From the NCBI RefSeq assembly GCF_002198095.1, contig NZ_NHMK01000011.1, forward strand, positions 186,001 through 250,000: a stretch of DNA of 64,000 bases, read 5' to 3'. The stretch is from Deinococcus indicus. GTDB taxonomy: Bacteria > Deinococcota > Deinococci > Deinococcales > Deinococcaceae. Below are positions 19,007-26,467 of this stretch, one piece after another (position 1 is the first letter of the stretch; each line of letters opens with the position of its first letter). A program made the translations under genes and the position numbers. A model generated the notes under the pieces. That model was not told the origin of the DNA. It saw only the letters and a list, made by a program, of their open reading frames with translations, and did not search any database.

Positions 19007-19772
19007 GATTCACCTGCCTCCTGCTTGATCTCCGCGAGCGGAGCGATGTTCAGCGCCCATGCGGGCACGCGGTTGGCCTTTAGTGCGACCAGGAACTCCT
19101 GCGCGGCCGTGACGGGCACGCGGGTCGGGTCCGGCAGCCCGTAGGCCCGGATGAAGCGCCGGTAGCCCCGCCCGCGCCGCTTGGCGCGTTCGTCTTCCTC
19201 CGGCGGGTTCAGCAGGGCGTCCACGTCCTCGTCCCGGTACTTGCTCCAGTGGTAGGCGAGGATGGCGCGGTCCCGCAGGTACAGCACCAGCCCCAGCTGC
19301 TTCATGTACCCAGCCCGCTGGGTGGGAGTCAGGTGCTGCGGCGGACCGGCGCCGGGGAAGAACGCGGCAATCAGCGCGTATTCCTCGCTTAGATCGCTTC
19401 CACCAGCTTGCCCGCCATCCTGTCCAGCATCTTGGACATGAGGCGGTCCATCACTTTTGGGTCTGGCAGCCTCCCACTCAGCAGCACAGCCAGCACCTGC
19501 GACAGCGCGGTGTTCCGCTGCACAGCCTGCCGGGCCTCCTCGCGGGTCACGTCGCTCGCCGCGCACTCCATCAGCCAGTCCACAGTCACGTCGCGGGTCT
19601 GATCGTCACTGGTCAGCGTTTCGAGTCGCTGCACCATGCGGGCGCGTTCGACGTCGGTCCGTTCCGGGATCTCGAAGTGCAGCACGCGGTCAGCGGTCAG
19701 GCGGATGTCCAGTGGCACGGTGTTGACGCCAGCGGCCTGCGTCAGGTCCAGTACGAGGGGCTTACGGGTCAT
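19003..19772 (-). CDS. Tail assembly chaperone, -1 frameshift product (G-T type)
   Basis: A -1 slip at the heptamer C-CCA-AAA (19455-19461) fuses the first 106 residues of the short chaperone to a 150-residue tail encoded to 19003 (256 aa in all). The downstream part (S-D-L-S-E-E-Y-A-L-I-A-A-F-F) has no ATG, GTG or TTG of its own near where it begins, so it is not easily made alone. The lambda G/G-T pair works this way: the T part binds the tail tube and the G part binds the tape measure. It overlaps the tape measure gene by 4 nt. Confidence 0.75.
19389..19772 (-). CDS. Tail assembly chaperone, unshifted product (G type)
   Basis: The 127-aa protein starts at ATG 19772, overlapping the previous gene by 4 nt, and ends at TAA 19389. 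It opens with a short beta segment (K-P-L-V-L-D-L-T) and is helical thereafter. Its place between tail tube and tape measure, and the overlapping -1 frame, are characteristic of tail assembly chaperones. The longer upstream frame extension overlaps the neighbour and is not used. Confidence 0.8.
   Translation of the reverse strand: MTRKPLVLDLTQAAGVNTVPLDIRLTADRVLHFEIPERTDVERARMVQRLETLTSDDQTRDVTVDWLMECAASDVTREEARQAVQRNTALSQVLAVLLSGRLPDPKVMDRLMSKMLDRMAGKLVEAI
19455..19461 (-). other. Programmed -1 ribosomal frameshift heptamer
   Basis: Read on the minus strand the site is C CCA AAA G. The zero frame of the chaperone gene reads GAC CCA AAA GTG across it, so both tRNAs can re-pair in the -1 frame (CCC AAA). 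This is the standard X_XXY_YYZ form. The zero-frame stop lies 64 nt downstream. Confidence 0.75.
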
Positions 19773-20017
19773 TTCAGGACCTCCAGTGGGATGTTCAAAA
19801 CCCGCGCGTGTCCCTTCGCCCGGAGGAAGCTCTTGGGCAGGCGCACGCGCAGGCGGGTCTTGGTTTGTGGGCACCGCAAAAGGATGTTTCGGGTGGTCTG
19901 GCCGCGCATCACGAACAGCAGTTCGCAGTGCAGGCGCGTCCCGTCATCACTGAGGGACGCGCCGTACGCGCAGGCCACCGGCTGCCGCTCACGGCGACTG
20001 GTGGCGATGAGTTCCAT
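19769..20017 (-). CDS. Small phage tail-region protein, unknown function
   Basis: This 82-aa basic protein lies between tail tube and chaperone genes and overlaps the chaperone start by 4 nt. It shows an alternating beta-type pattern (L-H-C-E-L-L-F-V-M, R-L-R-V-R-L) and two Cys (in L-R-C-P and A-C-A-Y). No family was recognised. Confidence 0.62.
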   Translation of the reverse strand: MELIATSRRERQPVACAYGASLSDDGTRLHCELLFVMRGQTTRNILLRCPQTKTRLRVRLPKSFLRAKGHARVLNIPLEVLK

Positions 20018-20515
20018 TCAGACGGCCGTGCTGGTGTCTTCGAAGTGCTGGCCCCATCCAGTCAGACCGACCGTGAACGTGACGATTCCCTCGACCGGGA
20101 TGGGCTTGCCGGTGCTGGTAACCAGGGCGCAGCCGCCCTCGTTCACCGTCTCTGCGTCGGTGCGGCGTTCCACCCAGACGTACTTACCACGTGCGGCCCG
20201 CAGGGCAGTCATGGCGGCCCGCTGGGGTGCGGTGGGCTGGACGTTGCCGGTCAGGGTGATCGTCCAGCTGCCCTGGCCCGCCTTGGGTTTCGCCCAGCTG
20301 GTGGGGCCACCGCCGGCGGCGGGCGTGCCGTACATGGCGGGCGTGTCGCGGGCGACGGTGGCGATCGTGACCGGCATGTCCGACGTGCTCAGCTCCGGCA
20401 GCTCCAGCGCAGTGGCGTCGAAGTTGGCGGGGCGGACGGCGGTCGGCTCGGTCAGCACCATGAAGCGGAAGAGGCTCTGGTCGCCGTAAATGACATCAGG
20501 GGTGGGTGCAGTCAT
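20018..20515 (-). CDS. Putative major tail tube protein
   Basis: The 165-aa protein has a beta-rich sequence with S-W-T-I-T-L-T-G-N-V near the middle and V-E-G-I-V-T-F-T-V-G-L-T-G-W-G near the C-terminus, typical of long-tailed phage tube subunits. It lies after the tail completion gene and before the chaperone genes, exactly where siphoviruses encode the tube protein. The next gene starts right after its stop. Confidence 0.75.
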   Translation of the reverse strand: MTAPTPDVIYGDQSLFRFMVLTEPTAVRPANFDATALELPELSTSDMPVTIATVARDTPAMYGTPAAGGGPTSWAKPKAGQGSWTITLTGNVQPTAPQRAAMTALRAARGKYVWVERRTDAETVNEGGCALVTSTGKPIPVEGIVTFTVGLTGWGQHFEDTSTAV

Positions 20516-20517
20516 CG

Positions 20518-20844
20518 TTATCTCCGGTACTCGCTGAGTTCCCCGGTGCCGTCTGGCGCGGGGCGTGAACCAATGAAGCCGAAGCCCACCTCAGCGAGTG
20601 CGCTGCGGGCCAGGGCTGTGAGTTCCAGTGCGCGCTGCACGCTGGGCGCGTAGCACGTGATCTGGAGGAGCTTGGCGGTCGCGGCGCGGCGATACCCAGG
20701 TGCGCCGGTGTCCGCCACGCGGTCGAGGACGATGACCTCTTCGCCGCCGGGGTCCGGTTGCCCGCGCATCAGCACGGGCGGCACGTCCGGCAGGGCCAGC
20801 AGGGTGTCTCGGGCGAGGGCGAGGGTGTCCAGCATGTCAGCCAC
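20518..20844 (-). CDS. Putative tail completion/terminator protein
   Basis: The 108-aa product has an N-terminal helix, a beta strand E-V-I-V-L-D-R-V and a second strand K-L-L-Q-I-T-C-Y-A followed by helix R-A-L-E-L-T-A-L-A-R. That is the fold order of tail terminator proteins that cap the tube (lambda U-like, SPP1 gp17-like). The call is by order and fold pattern. It overlaps the gp10-like gene by 8 nt. Confidence 0.65.
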   Translation of the reverse strand: MADMLDTLALARDTLLALPDVPPVLMRGQPDPGGEEVIVLDRVADTGAPGYRRAATAKLLQITCYAPSVQRALELTALARSALAEVGFGFIGSRPAPDGTGELSEYRR

Positions 20845-21178
20845 GGGACCTCACCTTCTCAGCGGCGGGGCGCACGAACGGGCGGGCCGCGATGTGCCGC
20901 GTTCCGAATTCGAGGGCGAGGGCGTAATCGACGTTGGTGCCGACGCGCCAGCGGTACCGTTCGACCTTCAGGGCGACGATGCTCTGCCGGAGGCGTCCGG
21001 TGTCCACGGCGGGCGGGTCGCCAGGCGCGGAGGCCGTGTGCCGCCCATACGTCTGGCCCCGGCCGGGCTGGCTGAGCTGTTCCACGATCTCGGTTCGCAG
21101 TTCCTGCGCCTTCACGGCCACGGCGCGCCCGAGGGCGTCCAGGGCGGCGGCGCGGACGCCACTGAGGTCCGCACTCAC
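20837..21178 (-). CDS. HK97 gp10-like tail/neck protein
   Basis: The 113-aa protein shows the gp10 pattern: an N-terminal helix, a V-D-T-G-R-L-R-Q-S-I motif, a beta strand W-R-V-G-T-N-V-D-Y-A and the A-L-A-L-E-F-G-T-R-H-I-A-A-R-P-F-V-R-P ending. GTG 21178 overlaps the previous stop by 4 nt and is preferred to an extension that would run through the neighbour. Confidence 0.85.
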   Translation of the reverse strand: MSADLSGVRAAALDALGRAVAVKAQELRTEIVEQLSQPGRGQTYGRHTASAPGDPPAVDTGRLRQSIVALKVERYRWRVGTNVDYALALEFGTRHIAARPFVRPAAEKVRSRG

Positions 21179-21498
21179 GGCCGGGCCTCGACCAGGGCGG
21201 CGGCGTAGGACGTGCGGCCTTCGACGCTGATGGCCTCCCACGTGCGGCCGCGCAGCTGGTAGCGGTCCCCCACGGCCACGGGGCGGGTGGGCACGAACCG
21301 GATGCGCAGACGGGTGACGGTGCTGCTCAGGCCCGCGCGGTTGGCCTGCTCAGCCGTGATGGGCGACACCCGCGCCCTGACGGTCTCGCCGGGGGCATAG
21401 GTGGCGGTTCCCTCGCCCAGGCGGCCTGCCGTGGTCGTGCGGACCAGCAGGGTCACGACCTCCGGCTCCGGGCGCCGCAGGGTGGCGTGGGCGCTCAC
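21175..21498 (-). CDS. Putative head-closure (head-tail joining) protein
   Basis: The 107-aa product is beta-rich, ending in V-G-D-R-Y-Q-L-R-G-R-T-W-E-A-I-S-V-E, which matches the G-D-R-(I/V)-x-x-x-G-x-x-(Y/W)-x-(V/I) core of phage head closure proteins. GTG 21498 is used. It sits between connector and gp10-like genes with a 4-nt overlap. Confidence 0.68.
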   Translation of the reverse strand: MSAHATLRRPEPEVVTLLVRTTTAGRLGEGTATYAPGETVRARVSPITAEQANRAGLSSTVTRLRIRFVPTRPVAVGDRYQLRGRTWEAISVEGRTSYAAALVEARP

Positions 21499-21499
21499 G

Positions 21500-21859
21500 C
21501 TACCAGCCGCCCCATTCGATGTCCCCGCTCCACTCGCCGGCGTCCGGCGTGGCCTCCGGGGGGATGCGGGAGGCCCACTCCGCGTCCAGGTCCTGGAGGC
21601 GGGTGGCGGTGGCCGTGGTCTGCACGTACTGCTCACTGGTGTCGCCTTCCGTCCGCGCCTGGACGCGGTCAGGGCGCAGCAGGTAGGCCAGGGCTGTGCG
21701 GTACGGCCGGAAGTACGAAGTGGCCGGGTCGCCGCGCTGCACGGAGTCGTCTGCCAGCTGGTCAGCCCACTGCTGGTCCGTCCAGCCGCTCGCGTCCCCG
21801 ATCTGCCGCTGCGCCAGCGCCAGGCAGCCCAGGGCGTCCGTGGGTGCGGTCGGGCTCAC
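21500..21859 (-). CDS. Putative head-tail connector/adaptor
   Basis: This 119-aa acidic, largely helical protein has a Trp-rich C-terminus (W-S-G-D-I-E-W-G-G-W). It lies between the capsid region and the head-closure gene, where gp6/gp15-like adaptors are usually found. No motif is decisive, so the role is positional. Confidence 0.58.
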   Translation of the reverse strand: MSPTAPTDALGCLALAQRQIGDASGWTDQQWADQLADDSVQRGDPATSYFRPYRTALAYLLRPDRVQARTEGDTSEQYVQTTATATRLQDLDAEWASRIPPEATPDAGEWSGDIEWGGW

Positions 21860-21861
21860 GG

Positions 21862-22248
21862 TCAGGGCTCCGGCGTGGCCAGGGTGCGTTCAGCGGTCGC
21901 CGCGCGGATCTTGTCCGTCAGCGTCTCGGGCTTCCAGTTGGGCATCAGCGGCTTGATGCCCAGCTGGGCGGCCTGTTCCCGCAGGACCACCGTGTGCGCT
22001 TCCAGGCGCTTGTTCAGGTCGTCTTCCGAGTCGTCAGCCGTCCAGTCCAGCCCCAGGCCCGCCAGGCGCTCCCGCAGGGCAACCAGTTTGCTGCTGGGGG
22101 ACTGGTCGGAGGTTTCGCCGGGGGCGTCCACCTCTTCCAGGTCCTTGTTCTTCAGGGCTTCCTGGTACTGGTAGCCCTCCGCTTCGAACACCTGCCCGGT
22201 CCGGCGGTGCCGGAACCACCCGCTCTTCGTTTTCGTGTCGTCAGGCAT
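21862..22248 (-). CDS. Phage head-region protein, unknown function
   Basis: This 128-aa hydrophilic protein has an N-terminal W-F-R-H-R-R-T-G-Q-V-F-E-A-E-G segment and a coiled-coil-like middle (L-V-A-L-R-E-R-L). It follows the capsid gene after a GC-rich hairpin. It may be a small decoration or adaptor protein, but no family was recognised. Confidence 0.6.
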   Translation of the reverse strand: MPDDTKTKSGWFRHRRTGQVFEAEGYQYQEALKNKDLEEVDAPGETSDQSPSSKLVALRERLAGLGLDWTADDSEDDLNKRLEAHTVVLREQAAQLGIKPLMPNWKPETLTDKIRAATAERTLATPEP

Positions 22249-22269
22249 CCTGCCCTCCTACGTGGGAGC

Positions 22270-22299
22270 GGCCGGCGAACCCTGGTGGGTCTGCCGGCC
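22270..22299 (-). terminator. GC hairpin after the capsid gene
   Basis: The stem GGCCGGC/GCCGGCC lies just past the capsid stop with no T-run. Such hairpins often lower transcription or protect mRNA ends downstream of the abundant capsid message. Confidence 0.45.
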
Positions 22300-22310
22300 C
22301 CTGGCCGCGT

Positions 22311-23165
22311 TTACTTGCTGAGCTGGCCCTTGCTGAAGGTGCCGACGGCCATGGCCTTGGGGTGCGTGAGCTTCGCGCCGTACACGTGCAGGCCCTTGAC
22401 GCCGGTGCCGAATTTCGCTTCCGGGCGGTATGTTTCGGTCTTGACGATCTGGTCTGCCCAGGTGATCACGGGCAGGCCCGCCATGATCTTGTACTTCGCC
22501 CCGGCGACGTTGGCGACGTTGTTGCTCTGGTAGACGGTCACGCCGTCGATGTCCCCGGCCATGCCCGCTTCAGTGATCTTGTCGCCCAGGCTGCTGGCGC
22601 GGTCACCGAACTGCGTCTTCAGGGCGCGGATGAACCACGGGGGCAGCACGATGCGGCGGTCGGTGGTAGGCACGTCCGACTCGTCCAGCTTCTGGGTGAG
22701 GTCCAGGAAGGCGTCGTAGGGTTTCGTTTCGCCCGCGCCGAAGCCGATGATGATGGGCGTGGCGTCGCTGCCCACGGTGTTGGCCACGTCGATGGCGCTG
22801 TGGAAGCTGGCCGCGTAGCGGTCACGCACGTCGCTGATGGCGCGGGCGGCGTTCTTGCTGCCCTCGTCCACGATGCGCAGGATGCTCTGGCGAGCGTCCA
22901 CGTCATCCACCACGAAGTTGAATGCCTTGCGCTGGTCCACGACCAGGTCGAGGGCTTCGTCGGACAGCCCCTCGGCGGCGGCCAGGGTGCCGGTGTAGTC
23001 GCTGACGGTGACCGCGCCGATCTGGAGGATGCGGACGCTGTTGCCCGCGTCGCGGATTTCGCCTTCCCAGTTGCGGTTGGTGAAGGCGCTGCCGAAGACG
23101 AAGCTGCGTTCCAGGTACATCAGGATACGGGCGGACCACATCTTGGGAATGCTGACAGTGAGCAT
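22311..23165 (-). CDS. Major capsid protein (HK97-fold, P22 coat-like)
   Basis: The 284-aa protein lies between scaffold and connector genes. Its sequence begins with a short helix and Y-L-E-R-S-F-V-F-G, with N-R-N-W-E-G-E-I following, then a beta strand V-R-I-L-Q-I-G-A-V-T-V. A helix-rich middle comes next, and the C-terminal A-domain strands include V-T-V-Y-Q-S-N-N-V. This style is common for HK97-fold coats of the P22-like class in Mu-like siphophages of Gram-positive and Deinococcus hosts. Its start shares one base with the scaffold stop region, implying coupling. Confidence 0.8.
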   Translation of the reverse strand: MLTVSIPKMWSARILMYLERSFVFGSAFTNRNWEGEIRDAGNSVRILQIGAVTVSDYTGTLAAAEGLSDEALDLVVDQRKAFNFVVDDVDARQSILRIVDEGSKNAARAISDVRDRYAASFHSAIDVANTVGSDATPIIIGFGAGETKPYDAFLDLTQKLDESDVPTTDRRIVLPPWFIRALKTQFGDRASSLGDKITEAGMAGDIDGVTVYQSNNVANVAGAKYKIMAGLPVITWADQIVKTETYRPEAKFGTGVKGLHVYGAKLTHPKAMAVGTFSKGQLSK

Positions 23166-23734
23166 CAGTTACCTCCTTTCAGGGCCGCGTCGAACGCGGC
23201 GTTGATGTCCCCGATGCTGCCGCTGGCCAGCGCGGTGTCCAGGGCGGGGACGCCGCCGCCCTGCGTGCCGCCCCCGCCGTCCGGGCTGGTCACGGTGGGC
23301 GTGACAGTGGGCGTGAGGATGGGGTGATCGGCCAGCAGCGCGTCGATCTTCACGCTGCCGTCCGGGTTCAGGTGCTTGGCCGGGTCGAGGACCTTCAGGG
23401 CTAGGTCCGCGTCGGCCACCTTGTCGGTCAGGGCGGCCTTGCGGGTGCTGGTCTCCTGTTCGGTCTTGAGGCGCTGCACCTCGGCTTCAGCGTCGGCGGC
23501 GCGTTTTTCCAGTGCGGTCTTTTCGGCTTCGGTCATCGTGCTCTCCAGTTCAGCGGCGCGTGCCTTGGCACGGTCGGCCTCGGCAACAGCGTCATCACGC
23601 TCTTTGCTGAGGCGGGCGATCTCCCGCAGCACCTCCGCGTCGTGGCTGGGCACGAACGCGGGGGCGTTGGGGGAGGGGGCGGGCGTCTCCGGCGCTTTGT
23701 CGCCGGGCTTGGGGTCGGAGTTGGGTGCCGTCAT
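23165..23734 (-). CDS. Capsid scaffold protein
   Basis: The 189-aa protein has a Pro-rich N-terminus, a long coiled coil of E/R/A heptads (about residues 34-105), then L-K-V-L-D-P-A-K-H-L-N-P-D-G-S-V-K-I-D-A-L and a Gly-rich linker with a final helix. This is the usual plan of phage scaffolds (DUF4355-like) encoded directly before the capsid. It would fill the prohead and be removed before packaging. Confidence 0.8.
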   Translation of the reverse strand: MTAPNSDPKPGDKAPETPAPSPNAPAFVPSHDAEVLREIARLSKERDDAVAEADRAKARAAELESTMTEAEKTALEKRAADAEAEVQRLKTEQETSTRKAALTDKVADADLALKVLDPAKHLNPDGSVKIDALLADHPILTPTVTPTVTSPDGGGGTQGGGVPALDTALASGSIGDINAAFDAALKGGN

Positions 23735-23874
23735 CTGCTACCTCCGTGGGGGGATGTCACTCAGAGGCCCGTGAAGGCCCCTCGAAGTGCGGTTGTGGAG
23801 TGGGATACCGCTCAGCCCCCTGCTGCCTGGATTTAAGGGAAATCCAAGGCGAGAAACGGGTGCGCAGCAAACGC

Positions 23875-23901
23875 GACACCCCCGCACGGGGCGGGGGTGT
23901 C
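23875..23901 (-). terminator. Strong hairpin before the capsid operon
   Basis: A perfect 11-bp stem GACACCCCCGC/GCGGGGGTGTC with a 5-nt loop lies between the opposite-strand lipoprotein gene and the scaffold gene. On the minus strand it is followed by GCGTTTGC. It may stop or slow late transcription before scaffold/capsid. The 23735-23874 stretch could then hold a local promoter, and it also has the small inverted repeat GGATTT/AAATCC (23830-23846). Confidence 0.5.
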
Positions 23902-23991
23902 TGGCGGGGGGCGTCCCAGATTGGGATGATCACATCCTACGGGTGCGATTTTCCGCCCGCACGCACATCTGCGCCGGGCTAGGCTGAAGGG

Positions 23992-24384
23992 GTGAAACAA
24001 CTGATCTGGATGCTGCCCAGTGTAATCGCTCTTGCCAGCTGCGCCCCCACGGCGACCGTTGAGACTCCCACCACGGACAGGCGGGTGTACGCCGCGACAT
24101 GCGCGCAGGTGCTTGACGCCGTGGCGATCGCCGCGCCCAGCATCCGCCCGGCGTCCCTGGGCGGCGCTGGTGGTTGGCAGGCGTTCCAGGCGAGCGGCCG
24201 CACGCCGTCCACGCTGGTCACCCAGGCGCGGTCCACCACCCTAGGGACAGGAACGGCCACCACCATCACCTGGATGTGCAGCGAGGCGGACGGGACCGCC
24301 ACCGTGACGGCCAGCAGCACCGGCCAGCGCCCCGATTACGCCCAGGCCAGCCTCACGGCCTTCTGGCAGGCCATCAAGCCGTAA
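23992..24384 (+). CDS. Small lipoprotein, opposite-strand cargo gene in the head module
   Basis: The 130-aa protein has a type II signal peptide with lipobox A-L-A-S-C (Cys17) and a mature domain of about 110 residues containing two more Cys. It sits between the head morphogenesis and scaffold genes but on the plus strand. TAGGCT at 23980-23985 ends 6 nt before GTG 23992, a leaderless-type promoter, so it can be expressed from the lysogen. Such genes often change the host surface or exclude other phages. No family was recognised. Confidence 0.75.
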   Translation: MKQLIWMLPSVIALASCAPTATVETPTTDRRVYAATCAQVLDAVAIAAPSIRPASLGGAGGWQAFQASGRTPSTLVTQARSTTLGTGTATTITWMCSEADGTATVTASSTGQRPDYAQASLTAFWQAIKP

Positions 24385-25123
24385 GCACCGGGATAGCGAT
24401 ACAGCGACACAGGAACGGTTCGCCTGGGTGCCCATCCGCTGGTGGGGAATCCCAGGCGAATTCCGTGCCGTCCCGCGCCTTGTGCTCCGGCCGGACGCGA
24501 CTGTCACTCGCGGACCTCCAGATGTACCGGGTGACGCCCGCCTCCGCCTGACTCTCGCGCATGGCGAAGCTGGCCGCGTTCCCGATCTCCTGCCGCGCGA
24601 TCCGCACGGCACGCGCCCGGCTGACGTTCACGCGGTCCTTCATGTTCGCCGCGATCTGATCGATGCCCTGGCCGCGTTCCAGACCGAGGCGCAGGGCGCT
24701 CTGGATCTCCGAGCGGAAGCGGGGCGGTTCGTTCCCCCAGAATTCGCGCATCCGCACTTCTGCGGCGTCCATCCACCGCAACTGGAGCGTGGCCGGCACG
24801 TTGAAGGCGTCCGTGACCACCTGACTGGCAGCGAACATCTCAGCGGTGGCCGTCACGCCGGTTTCCAGGGACGTACGCACAGCGGTCGCCAGCCCCTGCG
24901 GCGCCTCGACCAGGTAGGCGGTGGCGTCATCCCAGGCGGCCATGAGCTTGTCCATGTACCGCACGCGGGCCAGGGGGCTGTCTGTCTCGGTCGCTGCGCG
25001 CAGCAGGGCGATCAGGTCACTCAGGTCCAGGTCTCCGTACAGGGCCTGCACGAGTTCGACGGCGCGGGCCTCCCGCTCGTCACCCTCGCTGCGCAACTTC
25101 CGGACGATGCTGTCAAGGCTCAC
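24374..25123 (-). CDS. Minor head protein, Mu gpF/SPP1 gp7-like head morphogenesis
   Basis: The 249-aa protein has a helical N-terminal region. Its C-terminal domain carries the family signature: A-R-Q-E-I-G-N-A-A then Y-I-W-R-S-A-S-D-S-R-V-R-P-E-H, then G-H-P-G-E-P-F-L-C-R-C. It lies next to the portal gene (4-nt overlap), the standard position. These proteins sit inside the head near the portal. Confidence 0.88.
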   Translation of the reverse strand: MSLDSIVRKLRSEGDEREARAVELVQALYGDLDLSDLIALLRAATETDSPLARVRYMDKLMAAWDDATAYLVEAPQGLATAVRTSLETGVTATAEMFAASQVVTDAFNVPATLQLRWMDAAEVRMREFWGNEPPRFRSEIQSALRLGLERGQGIDQIAANMKDRVNVSRARAVRIARQEIGNAASFAMRESQAEAGVTRYIWRSASDSRVRPEHKARDGTEFAWDSPPADGHPGEPFLCRCIAIPVLTA

Positions 25124-26457
25124 GGCCGGCTAGGCGGAGTGGGGATGGTGTCCGCCTCCTCTGCTTCCAGCGCAGCGTCGATGTGGGCCTGGGTGATCTG
25201 CGACATGCCCAGCGACTGGAGGCCGCTGAACCACACGCTGCGGGGCAGTCCGGCCTTGTACTCCTCCAGCAGCTGCTTGCGCTCGACCGCCACGTCGCGG
25301 GTGAACCGTGGTTCCAGCGTGACGCGCCAGCCGGGGCGCAGATCACTGCCCGGCAGGGCCGCGCCCAGCTCATGCGCCTCGGTCAGGGCGTCCGCCACGC
25401 TGCCAGCGATGCTCTCCACGCTCTCGGTGTACGCCTCGCGCTTTTCGGCCAGGGCCTCGCCGCTCAGGTCGCCGCCCGTGTCCGGCATGTTCATGGCGTC
25501 CCGCACGTCCGACCGGGCGGCCGTCTCCTGCTCCCTGTACTCGCCCAGCACGACTGGGTCCAGCCGCTCGTACGTGGCGCCAGCATCCATCAGGCGGATC
25601 ATGTTCACGCCCACGCGCTTCAGGTCCAGGACGAGCGGATGCCGGGGGTTATCCGTCGCCAACTTCGAGAGGTAGTCACTCTTGACGACCCGCTCCTCGA
25701 AACCGCCGCGCGTGGCGATGAAGGCCAGCAGCACGGCGAACTTCACGTACCGCCGGTACGCGGGCAGGGCGGTCTGCGCGATGCCCTCCGGCTCACGGTC
25801 CGCGTCACGACCCACGATGCGGAACGCCACGGGCAGCCGGTCCAGCGCGTGCCGCTGCTCGAACGTCTGCGCGGGCGCCCCCATGAACTTCTGCCAGTCA
25901 TCCAGGGCGCTGAAGACCTCCAGCAGGCCCGGCGAGTAGCGCCGCACGTCGTACACCGTCTTGTCGCCCAGGCGGTAGCTGGTGACCTGCACCAGCGCCG
26001 CGATCTCGTTCACGTCCCCGGACTCGTACACCGGCCACAGGAACCCCGACAGCGCGGTCAGGCGGCGCTTCCCGTCCGCACGCACGTGCGGCCAGAAGGC
26101 GAACTTGCCTGACACCAGGGCGTCCACCGTGGCGTCCTGCACCAGGTTGCGACCACGCGCCGTCAGGTCCGTGCCGGGGTGGCCCTTGTCCGGCGCGTCG
26201 CCCTCACCCTCGTACTCCCAGTTCAGTTCGCCACGGGTCATGGCCCGCACGTACCGGCTGGTGCCCTGCTGGAGGAAGTTGGGGATGTCGCGGTTGCTGG
26301 CCAGCAGCTTGGAGTCCACGCCGGGGAACAGGTCGTTCACGATGCGGTCCACGCCCTTGCCGCTGATCGCCGACCGCGCAGCCGTCTCCATCGTCCACGC
26401 GGCGGCCATGTCGGTCATCTGCCCTGCAATCAGGGCGTTCAGTTGTGCTGTGTCCAT
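25120..26457 (-). CDS. Portal protein
   Basis: The 445-aa protein follows the terminase gene and precedes the gpF-like gene. It has the portal layout: an early R-D-I-P-N-F-L-Q-Q-G-T-S-R segment, a beta-rich wing, a long helix (A-Y-R-R-Y-V-K-F-A-V-L-L-A-F-I-A-T-R) and a late L-G-E-Y-R-E-Q-E-T-A-A-R stem. It forms the dodecameric channel for DNA. It is of the DUF935/SPP1-like group by order, although no single diagnostic motif is visible. Confidence 0.78.
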   Translation of the reverse strand: MDTAQLNALIAGQMTDMAAAWTMETAARSAISGKGVDRIVNDLFPGVDSKLLASNRDIPNFLQQGTSRYVRAMTRGELNWEYEGEGDAPDKGHPGTDLTARGRNLVQDATVDALVSGKFAFWPHVRADGKRRLTALSGFLWPVYESGDVNEIAALVQVTSYRLGDKTVYDVRRYSPGLLEVFSALDDWQKFMGAPAQTFEQRHALDRLPVAFRIVGRDADREPEGIAQTALPAYRRYVKFAVLLAFIATRGGFEERVVKSDYLSKLATDNPRHPLVLDLKRVGVNMIRLMDAGATYERLDPVVLGEYREQETAARSDVRDAMNMPDTGGDLSGEALAEKREAYTESVESIAGSVADALTEAHELGAALPGSDLRPGWRVTLEPRFTRDVAVERKQLLEEYKAGLPRSVWFSGLQSLGMSQITQAHIDAALEAEEADTIPTPPSRP

Positions 26458-26467
26458 TCAGCCCTCC

